This document shows positions 1 to 9,213 of a stretch of DNA of 64,000 nt, piece after piece. The DNA comes from an uncultured Pelagibacteraceae bacterium (lineage in GTDB: Bacteria; Pseudomonadota; Alphaproteobacteria; Pelagibacterales; Pelagibacteraceae), in NCBI GenBank assembly GCA_902555185.1, contig CACDSA010000001.1:47313-111312 (forward strand), given 5' to 3'. The notes below the pieces were generated by a model. The model was not told the origin of the DNA. It searched no databases and saw only the letters and a program-made list of their open reading frames with translations. Made by a program: the position numbers and the translations under genes. Numbering within the stretch: position 1 is the first letter of the stretch; every line of letters begins with the position of its first letter.

Positions 1-2
1 CA

Positions 3-1718
3 ACTGAACAAGAATTAAAGAATAATACAACTCTACAAAAAGAATTCCAAAACTTACTAGAAAAAGACTTTAAGGACAGAAAGCTTAAAGAAAACGAAAT
101 TATCAAAGCTACAATTACTGAAATTACCAAAAACTTTGTAGTTGTTGATTGCAAGGCAAAAATGGAAGGTATGATTCCAATTGAAGAGTTTAAAAATGAC
201 GATGATTTTAAAAAATTAAAAGTAGGATCTCAAATAGACGTCTTCTTAGAAAGAATTGAAAGTTTTAGAGGTGAGATAGTCATTTCTAGAGATAAAGCTA
301 GAAAAATGCGAGCATGGAAAAAAATGCAAAAGTATTTTGAAACACAAGAAGAGATGACAGGCTACATAACAGGTAAGGTAAAGGGAGGTTTTATCGCTAC
401 TGTTGAGGGTCTACCATGTTTTATGCCTTCTTCCCAGATTGATGTTAGACCTCTAAAAAGGATTGATCATCTCATGAATACTCCAGTAAAAGTTATTGCT
501 ACAAGAATAGACAAAAATAGAGGAAATGTATGTGTATCAAGAAGAGCAGTACTAGAAAAAAGTAAGAATGCTGAAATATCCAAAGCACTAAAAAATATTA
601 AAGAAGGCGATATAATTGAAAATGCAATTGTTAAAGCCACAACAGATTGGGGAATTTTTTTAGACATTAATGGGATAGATGCTTTGCTTCACGTTTCAGA
701 CTTAAGTCATGGAAGAGTAAAAAAACCTGCAGATTTAGTTTCAATTGGTCAGAAAATAAAAGTCAAAATTACAAAGATAGATGAAAAAACTAATCGTGTA
801 TCTGCTTCTGTTAAGGCATTAACAGAAGATCCTTATCAGAATATTGAAAAAAAATATAAAATTGGAGAGATCTATGATGGCACTGTGACTAAAATAATGG
901 ATTATGGTTGTTTTGTTAAAATTGAAGACGGCATTGAAGGTTTAATTCATAATTCTGAATTAGATTGGTCTAATAAGAATGTTAAACCTAGTAAGATTCT
1001 ATCAGTTTCTCAAAAAATCAAATTTAAAATTGTTAGTATTGATAAGGACACAAAAAGAGTTTCTTTATCCTATAAAGCAACATTAGATAATCCATGGAAT
1101 GAACTAAGAGAAAAAATCGGGGAAAAAGTAAAGATCAAAATAAATAATATTACAGATAAAGCTATTTTTGGAGAATTGACGGACTCTAAAATCTCAGGAA
1201 TGTTACATTATAAAGAAATTTCTTATGACGAAAACGTTGAAAATCTTAAAAAATTTAAAAAGAACGACACTATCGAGGTAAAAATTCTAGATGTAAAAGA
1301 TGATAAAATTAAGTTTTCTAAAAGAGCTCTTGAAAGAGATCCTTTTGATTGGTTTAAAGAAAATAATAAAAAAATTGGGGACGTTATTACAACCAGAGTT
1401 CACGAGGTTTTAAAAACTGGAGTGAAAGTTTCGATAGACAAAGATAAAAAGCTTATTGTAACAATCCGTAAGGCTGACCTGGCTAAAGAAACCGCCGACC
1501 AAAGAGTTGATATTTTTTCTTCGGGAAATGCTCTAGATGCGAAATTAATTGAGTTAGATTATAAGTTAAGAAAAATTAAATTATCTCCAAAGGCTGCGCA
1601 GCTTGACGAGGAAAAAACGTTAATTCAAAAATTCGGAGAAAATGCCACAAAATCTGGGGCAACTTTAAAAGGTATATTTGAAAAGGCTATAGGTAAAAAA
1701 AAGAAAAAAGAAAAATAA
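3..1718 (+). CDS. rpsA: 30S ribosomal protein S1 (5' end outside window)
   Basis: Repeated S1 domains (e.g. GIFLDINGIDALLHVSDLS, GCFVKIEDGIEGLIHNSELDW); frame stays open upstream of the listed ATG to the window edge (TEQELKNNTTLQKEFQNLLEKDF...FVVVDCKAKMEG). Confidence 0.93.
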   Translation, partial: TEQELKNNTTLQKEFQNLLEKDFKDRKLKENEIIKATITEITKNFVVVDCKAKMEGMIPIEEFKNDDDFKKLKVGSQIDVFLERIESFRGEIVISRDKARKMRAWKKMQKYFETQEEMTGYITGKVKGGFIATVEGLPCFMPSSQIDVRPLKRIDHLMNTPVKVIATRIDKNRGNVCVSRRAVLEKSKNAEISKALKNIKEGDIIENAIVKATTDWGIFLDINGIDALLHVSDLSHGRVKKPADLVSIGQKIKVKITKIDEKTNRVSASVKALTEDPYQNIEKKYKIGEIYDGTVTKIMDYGCFVKIEDGIEGLIHNSELDWSNKNVKPSKILSVSQKIKFKIVSIDKDTKRVSLSYKATLDNPWNELREKIGEKVKIKINNITDKAIFGELTDSKISGMLHYKEISYDENVENLKKFKKNDTIEVKILDVKDDKIKFSKRALERDPFDWFKENNKKIGDVITTRVHEVLKTGVKVSIDKDKKLIVTIRKADLAKETADQRVDIFSSGNALDAKLIELDYKLRKIKLSPKAAQLDEEKTLIQKFGENATKSGATLKGIFEKAIGKKKKKEK

Positions 1719-2000
1719 TTGTCAAGACGAGAGCTCATTAAAAAACTTAGATATAAAAATCCAAAACTTAGTCAATCTGAAATAGAATTAGCTCTTGATG
1801 TATTTAGTAATAGTATAGAAAAAGCTCTCAAAGAGGGTAAAAATATTGAGTTAAGAGGTTTTGGAACTTTTTTTTTAAAAAAAATTAAAGAAAAATATAA
1901 AGCCAGAAATCCTAAAACTGGTGAATTAATTTATGTTCCTGAGAAAAATAAGATAAGATTTAGAGCAAGTAAAAAACTAAAAGAATTAATAAACGAATGA
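1719..2000 (+). CDS. ihfB: Integration host factor beta subunit / HU family
   Basis: SRRELIKKL..., GFGTFFLKK, ARNPKTGELIYVPEKNKIRFRASKKLKE; located after rpsA; TTG start. Confidence 0.9.
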   Translation: MSRRELIKKLRYKNPKLSQSEIELALDVFSNSIEKALKEGKNIELRGFGTFFLKKIKEKYKARNPKTGELIYVPEKNKIRFRASKKLKELINE

Positions 2001-2668
2001 AAAAACCAAATATCTTTATTGCATGTGATACAACAAGTTTAAAAAAAATTAAATTGATAATCAAGCATTCGCAGATTAAAGAGATTAATTTCGGATATAA
2101 ATTCGGCTTGGAGTTTTTAAACTCTAAAGATGGGAGAAAATTTGTATCTCGTCTTAAAAATAAGATTACTTTTGGAGATTACAAGATTGCTGATATACCC
2201 AACACGTGTGTTTCTGCGATACGAGCAGTTAAAGATTTAAAATTGAATTATATTACAATTCATATTAGTTCAGGTATGAAAGCTCTTAAAGATGCTAAAA
2301 GAGTTTCAGGCAAAACCAAATTAATTGGTGTAACAATACTTACTTCGCTTGATAACAAGTCTTTGAAAGAAATAGGGTTTGATAAAGATGTAAAGAAATT
2401 GGTGCTTAAGCAAGCAAGGCTTGCAGCAAAAGCAAAATTAGATGCCATTGTATGTAGCCCCCATGAAATAAAAATTGTAAAAAAAGTTTTTAAAAAAGAA
2501 ATAATCACTCCAGGCATTAGATTAATTGGACATAGCAAAGGTGATCAAAAAAGAGTGATGACGCCAAGACAGGCTTTTCAAAATGGGGCAACTGCCCTTG
2601 TCATGGGTAGAAGCCTCACAAGTAATATAAAAAAAAATATACAAATATTGATCAAAGAATTAAAATAA
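1997..2668 (+). CDS. pyrF: Orotidine 5'-phosphate decarboxylase
   Basis: DYKIADIPNT (D-K-D catalytic motif), TPGIRL, DQKRVMTP. Confidence 0.88.
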   Translation: MKKPNIFIACDTTSLKKIKLIIKHSQIKEINFGYKFGLEFLNSKDGRKFVSRLKNKITFGDYKIADIPNTCVSAIRAVKDLKLNYITIHISSGMKALKDAKRVSGKTKLIGVTILTSLDNKSLKEIGFDKDVKKLVLKQARLAAKAKLDAIVCSPHEIKIVKKVFKKEIITPGIRLIGHSKGDQKRVMTPRQAFQNGATALVMGRSLTSNIKKNIQILIKELK

Positions 2669-2669
2669 C

Positions 2670-3284
2670 ATGAGAGTTAAAGTTTGTGGTTTACACCCAA
2701 TCAGAGATGTTCAGCTTTGTATAGATCTAGGAATAAATTTCTTAGGTTTTGTGTTTTATGAAAAATCTCCACGAAACTTAAACCTGGAAGATGTTAAGAA
2801 ATTAAAGAACTACGATAAAAAAGATTCATTTTTTACAGCAGTAACCGTAGATCCAACTAATGATTTTATCAAAAGTGTAGTTTTAAAAAATTTTGATTAT
2901 ATCCAATTACATGGTTCGGAAACTATTGAACGAGTGAGAGAAATTAAATCTATGGGTTTAAAAATAATCAAAGCTATTAAGATAAACAAAGAGTCGGATA
3001 TCAATCATTATAAAAAATATAAGCAAGCCGATATTATCTTATTTGATACACCTGGTATGGAAAAGTCTATAGAGTTTCCTGAAAATTTGATTTCAAAACT
3101 TCCCAAAGGTGAAAAATACGCAGTTGCAGGATCAATTTCTCAAAATAATATTGAAAATATTGCGAAATTAGGAGTTACCTTTTGTGATTTGTCGAGTAGC
3201 TTGGAATTCGATACACAAATAGGATACAAAGATCATCAAAAAATAAAAAGATTTATTAAAAAAGTAAATGAGATTAAAAATTAG
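2670..3284 (+). CDS. trpF: Phosphoribosylanthranilate isomerase (divergent)
   Basis: VKVCGL N-terminus, DYIQLHGSE, position upstream of trpB; C-terminal motifs divergent. Confidence 0.8.
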   Translation: MRVKVCGLHPIRDVQLCIDLGINFLGFVFYEKSPRNLNLEDVKKLKNYDKKDSFFTAVTVDPTNDFIKSVVLKNFDYIQLHGSETIERVREIKSMGLKIIKAIKINKESDINHYKKYKQADIILFDTPGMEKSIEFPENLISKLPKGEKYAVAGSISQNNIENIAKLGVTFCDLSSSLEFDTQIGYKDHQKIKRFIKKVNEIKN

Positions 3285-4501
3285 AAAAGGTATACCGTTA
3301 ATCGATCAACACGATAAAAACTGTATGTATGGCGGTAAATTTGGTGGAAATTTTATACCTGAAACTTTAAAAAAACCCATAGACGATTTAACAAAATTAT
3401 TTACTAAGCTAAGGAAGGATAAAAAATTTCTTAAAGAAAGAGATCATTACTTCAAATCTTATGTAGGTGCTCCCACGCCTTTTATAAAATTAGAAAATTT
3501 AACAGATAGACTTGGAGGTGCTCAAATTTATGCAAAAGTAGTATCTGAGGCTAATGGTGGGGCACATAAAATTTATAACGCAACGGTACATTGTCTAATA
3601 GCTCGAAGAGCCGGACTTCGACAGATTGTGGGGGATACCCGGCGCAGGATATGCAGGCAAAATGCTTTCAATGGCAGCTAAAAAATTTGGTCTTAAATGT
3701 AAAATTTTTATGGGTGCTAAAGATATCAAAAGACAAAGACCTAACGTTGAAGCTATCAAAAAAAATGGTGCAAAAATAGTTCCTGTTACTACTGGAAGTC
3801 AAACACTAGTTGATGCTGTGAGTGAATGTATGAGATATTGGGTTTCAAATTGTGACACTGCACATATGTGTGTAGGTTCAACAGTAGGTCCTAACATATT
3901 TATTAAAATTTGTGCATGGAGTACAGCTCAAATTTCAAGAGAATTAATTAAGCAAGTTAAAGAGGAATTTGGAAGAATTCCTGATAAATTAAAATTAATT
4001 AATTGTGTGGGAGGTGGAAGTTCTGCGGCTGGTTTCTGGAATGAATTTATGGATACTAATGCTGAGTTTATTGGAGTAGAGGCTGGTGGCCCTAAAAATA
4101 GTAATTTACATGCAGCTCCACTTACTAATGGATCTAAAATAGGAATTCTTCATGGAGCTGCCCAGTATGTAATACAAGATAAAGAAGGTCAAATAGGTTC
4201 AACTGAATCAATATCTGCAGGTCTTGATTACCCTGGAATTTCTCCTCTTCATTGTTTTCTCAAAGATGCGAAAAGAGCTAAATATACATCTGCAAGTGAT
4301 GAAGAAGCTCTTAAAGCTTATCAATTAGTTTCGAAACTTGAAAATATTTCTCCTTCACTTGAGCCTTCACATGCTTTTGCTGAAGCAATTAAATTAGCTC
4401 CTAAATTAAAATCATCCGAAGTTATTATTGTAAATTCCTGCGGCGATAGTCTTAAAGATAAAGATATTATTCAACGAAAATTAGGGTCTTACGCAAGATG
4501 A
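3268..4501 (+). pseudogene. trpB: Tryptophan synthase beta chain-like, interrupted by a +1 frameshift near 3638-3640
   Basis: ORF 3268-3681 supplies the N-terminal part (ETLKKP..., GAHKIYNA, QIVGDT). ORF 3626-4501 in the +1 frame supplies the rest (GAGYAGKM..., VGGGSSAAGFW, SISAGLDYPGISP, LEPSHAFAEA). Removing one C from ccc (3638-3640) joins DT to GAGYAG. Confidence 0.8.
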
Positions 4502-5298
4502 AATCAAAAATAGTTCTTGCCTTTAATAAATGTAAAAAACTGAGAAGACCTGCCTTAATTACTTACACAGTTGCTGGAGATAACACTAAAAATAATTCTC
4601 TCAAAATTTTAAATAAAATATCTAAATACGCAGATATTCTTGAGCTTGGATTTCCGCATAATACACCCATAGCTGATGGTGGGCAAATACAAGGTAGTTC
4701 ACACCGAGCTTTAAAAAATGGAATAAAATTAAAAGATGTTTTTCAAATTGTTAAAAAATTTAAAAAAAATAATCCTGATAAACCTATTATTTTAATGGGA
4801 TATTTTAATTTAATCTATCAAAACGGTGAAGATAACTTTTTAAAAAGTTGTAAAATATCAGGAGTGGATGGATTAATTATAGTTGATCTTCCATACCCTG
4901 AAAATAAAAATTTCGCTAATAAGTGCAAAAGAAAATCAATAAATTTCATACAACTTTTATCCCCAACTACGTCTAAAGATAGAATGAAAAAAATTATCAA
5001 AGACTCACACGATATGATTTACTACATATCAATGTTATCAACTACTGGGGGGAAATTAAAAGTTTCACCAAAAAAAATTATTCAAAACTATAATGCAATA
5101 AAAAAAATCAATCCTAAAAAAAACCTTGTGATTGGATTCGGAATTACTGATAAAACTATTTCCTCCTTAAAATCAGCAAATGGACTAGTTTTAGGAAGTT
5201 ATCTATGTAAAACAATAACAAATTCACTCAAAATGAGACAAAATCCTGTCACAAAGTTAGATCAAGTAATGTATAATCTGAAGAAAAAAATTTTATGA
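4498..5298 (+). CDS. trpA: Tryptophan synthase alpha chain (divergent)
   Basis: ITYTVAGD, LELGFP, IADG, LMGYFNLIYQNG, GVDGLIIVDLPYPE, VIGFGI; overlaps trpB stop (ATGA). Confidence 0.85.
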   Translation: MKSKIVLAFNKCKKLRRPALITYTVAGDNTKNNSLKILNKISKYADILELGFPHNTPIADGGQIQGSSHRALKNGIKLKDVFQIVKKFKKNNPDKPIILMGYFNLIYQNGEDNFLKSCKISGVDGLIIVDLPYPENKNFANKCKRKSINFIQLLSPTTSKDRMKKIIKDSHDMIYYISMLSTTGGKLKVSPKKIIQNYNAIKKINPKKNLVIGFGITDKTISSLKSANGLVLGSYLCKTITNSLKMRQNPVTKLDQVMYNLKKKIL

Positions 5299-6209
5299 AT
5301 TGGATAACAAAATTTATTAAACCTAAAATAAAATCCCTTTTTGAAAAAAAATCTTCTAAAGTTGAGGAGAATCTTTGGACTACATGTAGCTGTAAAAACT
5401 TAATTTACAAGGAGGATATGTATACAAATCTTATGGTTTGTCCAAAATGTGGGGCACATCATAAATTGACCTGCATGGATAGGTTTAATATTTTTTTTGA
5501 TAATAAAAACTTTGAAATAATTGAAACGCCTCTTCCTAAAGATGATCCTTTAGGATTTGAAGATAAAAAAAAATATACTGAGCGTTTAAAAACTGCAAGA
5601 AAGCTAACCGGACAAGATGATGCTGTATTAATTGCAGTGGGTAGAGTTCAAGGACTAGATGTAATTGTTGGCGCTCAAGATTTCAGATTTATTGGAGGCT
5701 CTCTAGGTGCAGCAAGTGGTGAAGCATTTATAGCGGGAGCACAAAAGGCTTTGGAAAAAAATATCCCTTATATTTTTTTTAGTAGCTCTGGTGGAGCTCG
5801 TATGATGGAGTCAATGATAAGCTTGTCACAAATGAGTCGAACTTCACTGGCAGTACATGAACTAAGAAAAAAAAATATTCCATTCGTCTCTGTATGTTGT
5901 ATGCCAACAACAGGTGGAGTTACAGCCAGCTATGCTATGCTAGGTGACTTTATAATTTCGGAACCAGGTGCAACTATTGGTTTTGCGGGTCGCAGAGTTA
6001 TTCAAGATACAGTAAGAGAAACTTTACCAGACGATTTTCAAACCTCAGAATGGGCTCGAGATGTAGGACAAATAGATTTGGTAGTTGAGAGACAATATTT
6101 AAATTCAACTATTTCTACTTTACTAAAAGTTTTATTGAAAAAGGCAGAAGCTCAATCTAAACAAGAGTCTAATGTCACAATCGATAAATCTATACAAACA
6201 GCTAGCTAA
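5295..6209 (+). CDS. accD: Acetyl-CoA carboxylase carboxyltransferase beta subunit
   Basis: VCPKCGAHH zinc-finger remnant, SSSGGARMMES, PTTGGVTASYAMLGD, EPGATIGFAG. Confidence 0.92.
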   Translation: MNWITKFIKPKIKSLFEKKSSKVEENLWTTCSCKNLIYKEDMYTNLMVCPKCGAHHKLTCMDRFNIFFDNKNFEIIETPLPKDDPLGFEDKKKYTERLKTARKLTGQDDAVLIAVGRVQGLDVIVGAQDFRFIGGSLGAASGEAFIAGAQKALEKNIPYIFFSSSGGARMMESMISLSQMSRTSLAVHELRKKNIPFVSVCCMPTTGGVTASYAMLGDFIISEPGATIGFAGRRVIQDTVRETLPDDFQTSEWARDVGQIDLVVERQYLNSTISTLLKVLLKKAEAQSKQESNVTIDKSIQTAS

Positions 6210-7434
6210 TCATAAGCTTTTTAATAAATCTGTAATTTTTGGCCTTAAGAGAATAAAGCAAGCGCTTAATTTGTTAGGACATCCAGAAAGAAAACTTAAA
6301 AATGTAATTTCGGTCATAGGTGAGTCAGGAAAATTTTCCACATTATTTACTTTGAAGTCATTTATTGAAGCAAATAATCAAAAAGTGACTGCTCATATTT
6401 CCCCTTCACTGCGAGACATAAGTGAAAGATTTTACATGGGTAATAAATACTTGACCCATTCAGAAATTAAAAAAACTATAAAGCAGATAGAAAAATTAAA
6501 TATTCCTCTAACAGTTTTTGAGTGTCTTACGTTGGTTTACGTTATTAATGCTTCAAAAATAAACGCCGATTACAATATACAAGAAACTGGAGCTCTCTGG
6601 AGGTTAGACTCAAATAATATCAATGACTTTCCGAAAATTCAGATTTGTACAAATATCAATAAACAACATTTAAATTTTTTAAAAAGAAAAACTTTAGATG
6701 AAGTAATTAAAGAAGATGTGGGGTTTCTAAGTAATTTTACAAATATTTATATAGGTAAACAATCACCATATGTTTTAAGAAAAATTAAGATGCAATTAAA
6801 AAATAATACAAGTAAAATTATTTACCCAAGCTCTTGGAAATTAATTAAAAAAGGTAAACAGTATTACTATCAAGATAGAAAATTTAAAATAAAGCTTAAT
6901 ACCAAAAATGTTCATTCTAAAGGAATGTTTGAAAATGTTTGTCTAGCCATTAAGGTAGCTCTTGATCTTAATATAGATAAGAGAACTATTCAAAAGGCCT
7001 TACCTTTGCTCTCTTTTGAGGGACGTTTTCAATACCTTAGTAAAGGCAAAATTAAAAATAAACTGAATAGAAATGAAATCATCATGATTGACGGCGCACA
7101 TGCTATTGCTGATGCACGAAACCTTGCAAAATATTTAAAAAATATAAAAATTCCTAAATATGGAATTTGGGCTATGACTAAAAACAAAGACCCAGATTTA
7201 TTTATCAAAAAACTGAAAGGAGCATTTAAAAAAATTGTTACGATGCCCATCGAAAATGAGTTCAACTCTGTCTCGGCAAATGAACTTTATAAAGTAGCAG
7301 TTAAAAATAAATTACTAGTAGAAAAAAGTAATAATTTCACAGAAGCATTAAAAAAAATAAGTAGTAAAGAAAAAAAACTAATTGTTTGTTTTGGTAGCCT
7401 TTATAACTGTGGAAATATTTTAAATAAAAATTAA
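6172..7434 (+). CDS. folC: Bifunctional folylpolyglutamate/dihydrofolate synthase-like protein (divergent)
   Basis: Position after accD; GESGKFST in place of GTNGKGS, ETGALWRLDSNN in place of EVGLGGRLDATN, DGAHAIADARNL in place of DGAHNP. Confidence 0.7.
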   Translation: MSQSINLYKQLANHKLFNKSVIFGLKRIKQALNLLGHPERKLKNVISVIGESGKFSTLFTLKSFIEANNQKVTAHISPSLRDISERFYMGNKYLTHSEIKKTIKQIEKLNIPLTVFECLTLVYVINASKINADYNIQETGALWRLDSNNINDFPKIQICTNINKQHLNFLKRKTLDEVIKEDVGFLSNFTNIYIGKQSPYVLRKIKMQLKNNTSKIIYPSSWKLIKKGKQYYYQDRKFKIKLNTKNVHSKGMFENVCLAIKVALDLNIDKRTIQKALPLLSFEGRFQYLSKGKIKNKLNRNEIIMIDGAHAIADARNLAKYLKNIKIPKYGIWAMTKNKDPDLFIKKLKGAFKKIVTMPIENEFNSVSANELYKVAVKNKLLVEKSNNFTEALKKISSKEKKLIVCFGSLYNCGNILNKN

Positions 7435-7748
7435 ATATGAGGTTTAATAAATTCTAGCATATCTTTTTCGCTTGAAGCACCAACTTTCGTTCCTAAAAGT
7501 TTTCCCTCTTTAAATAAAAGAATTGTTGGCACACCTCTCACTGAATATTTAGTTGGCTCATTAGGCTGACTTTCAATGTCATGATAATAACAATCAATTT
7601 TATCTGACATGTCATTTGAAATTTTTTCTATTATCGGTTTAAGCTGCTGACATGGCGAACACCATGAAGCTGAAAATTGTATCAATGAAAGTTTGCTCCC
7701 ACCTATTTGATCACCAAATTTTTCGTCAGTAGAATCTTTAAATGCCAT
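7431..7748 (-). CDS. trxA: Thioredoxin
   Basis: FSASWCSPCQQLKPIIE active site, VRGVPTILLFKEGK. Confidence 0.92.
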   Translation of the reverse strand: MAFKDSTDEKFGDQIGGSKLSLIQFSASWCSPCQQLKPIIEKISNDMSDKIDCYYHDIESQPNEPTKYSVRGVPTILLFKEGKLLGTKVGASSEKDMLEFIKPHI

Positions 7749-7782
7749 AACCTTTAAATAAGTGTTTTTGAATTTTTGTCAA

Positions 7783-9204
7783 CTACGCAGATGAATAAAA
7801 TTTTTCTAAATCTTCAACGTACGCGTTAATATCATCTAATATTTTTAGTTTTTCTGGTTGGTTTTCTTTTTCAAATTTGGCTCTTAAAGTGTCTATCTCT
7901 GAATAAGTTCTAGGTATTGTATTCCAGTTTTCATTATTAGTGCTTAAAAGTTTTTTTGAGATGTCTTTATGAATTAAATTAAAGTCAGATTTAGATAAAA
8001 TCTCAGGTTTTTCCATGTAAAGAAGTTTTTTTCCAAAGTATTGTAACCTCTCATCTTTAAATTTAGAGATAACCTGAAGTTTTTTATTCCAATCAACACT
8101 ATGAAACTCTGGCATTATCTTATTATCCTCTATTGAGGTAAATTTAACGTAAATACTTTCCTCATTGTATAAATCCTCTTGTGATTTTGTTTGTTCTTTT
8201 TCATCAATTTCAGATCGTTTAACTGAAGTGATTTTTTCCGCAAAACCTTTGTTATCTTTTATCATTTTAGCTCTTTCCTCTAATTTTTTTATTCCAATAA
8301 GTTTGTACTCATCAAATTGATTTCCATACGAAGGATTCATGATAACTGGATGTTTATTGTGTCTAACAGTTCTAATAAATTTTGGCTGCTTTTTCATCGC
8401 TGCGGTTAATTCTGATATTGGCATGTCTAAATAAGGAGAAGGATCATGTCTTAAATCAAAACATAATGGCCATTGATATTGAGGATGCTGACAAATAAAT
8501 GTTTGAACATATGGTCTGCTTCTTCCATAAAAATATTCATTCGTACAAAAAAGTAATTCTTTTTTTATTAGCTCTAAAGACTGATTTTTATCCATAGTTA
8601 ACATGCTTGCTTTCCAAACATTTGGAGCTTTTTTTGAAATTAATTTTGCTATTCCAATAGTTGCTATCACATCGCCAATTGCGCTATGTGCATCTCCATG
8701 TTCAATTCCGTTCAAAGGTGCCATTTGATCTAATTTGTAAACATCATTTCCTTTTTCATTTACAGAATTTTTAAGTGTATTTGGGTAATATAAGTTAGCG
8801 GCTCTTGCTAAACTTAAGATGTCTCCTCTAGTATTTCCGTTTGTGCTAGTAATGTAAGGATATTCCAATGTTTGAAATAAAGTGCACCTTAAAAATTCCT
8901 CATCAAACTCAATACTATTGAACCCAATATAAGTAGCCTTGCCCCATCTTTTAAGTGTTTCAACAAACTGCCTAATCATTTCATAATGAGAGAGGTTGGA
9001 TTTTTTAAGCATCGAGGGTGAGGTCTTATTCACGATTAGCGCCATGGCTTCTGGAATTATTCCAGGACTTAATCTACACCTAGCATCAAAACGATCTAGT
9101 TCATCTAAATTGTCATTAGTTAATACAGCACCAATTTGAATTATTTGGCCCCAATACTTGTTAGATGAACTGGTCTCAAAATCGTAAAAGACAAAGTTAG
9201 ACAT
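7783..9204 (-). CDS. sbcB: Exodeoxyribonuclease I
   Basis: FVFYDFETSS exonuclease motif, GFNSIEFDEEFLR, HGDAHSAIGDVIATI; ExoI-like length and C-terminus. Confidence 0.9.
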   Translation of the reverse strand: MSNFVFYDFETSSSNKYWGQIIQIGAVLTNDNLDELDRFDARCRLSPGIIPEAMALIVNKTSPSMLKKSNLSHYEMIRQFVETLKRWGKATYIGFNSIEFDEEFLRCTLFQTLEYPYITSTNGNTRGDILSLARAANLYYPNTLKNSVNEKGNDVYKLDQMAPLNGIEHGDAHSAIGDVIATIGIAKLISKKAPNVWKASMLTMDKNQSLELIKKELLFCTNEYFYGRSRPYVQTFICQHPQYQWPLCFDLRHDPSPYLDMPISELTAAMKKQPKFIRTVRHNKHPVIMNPSYGNQFDEYKLIGIKKLEERAKMIKDNKGFAEKITSVKRSEIDEKEQTKSQEDLYNEESIYVKFTSIEDNKIMPEFHSVDWNKKLQVISKFKDERLQYFGKKLLYMEKPEILSKSDFNLIHKDISKKLLSTNNENWNTIPRTYSEIDTLRAKFEKENQPEKLKILDDINAYVEDLEKFYSSA

Positions 9205-9213
9205 AATTTATGT

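Noticed and set aside
3591-3779. 62-aa ORF across the trpB frameshift
   Set aside because: Third frame of trpB; no homology and explained by the interrupted trpB reading frame.
5295-6209. AccD zinc-finger irregularity (CSC instead of CxxC)
   Set aside because: Alphaproteobacterial AccD zinc ribbons are variable and the catalytic domain looks well conserved.
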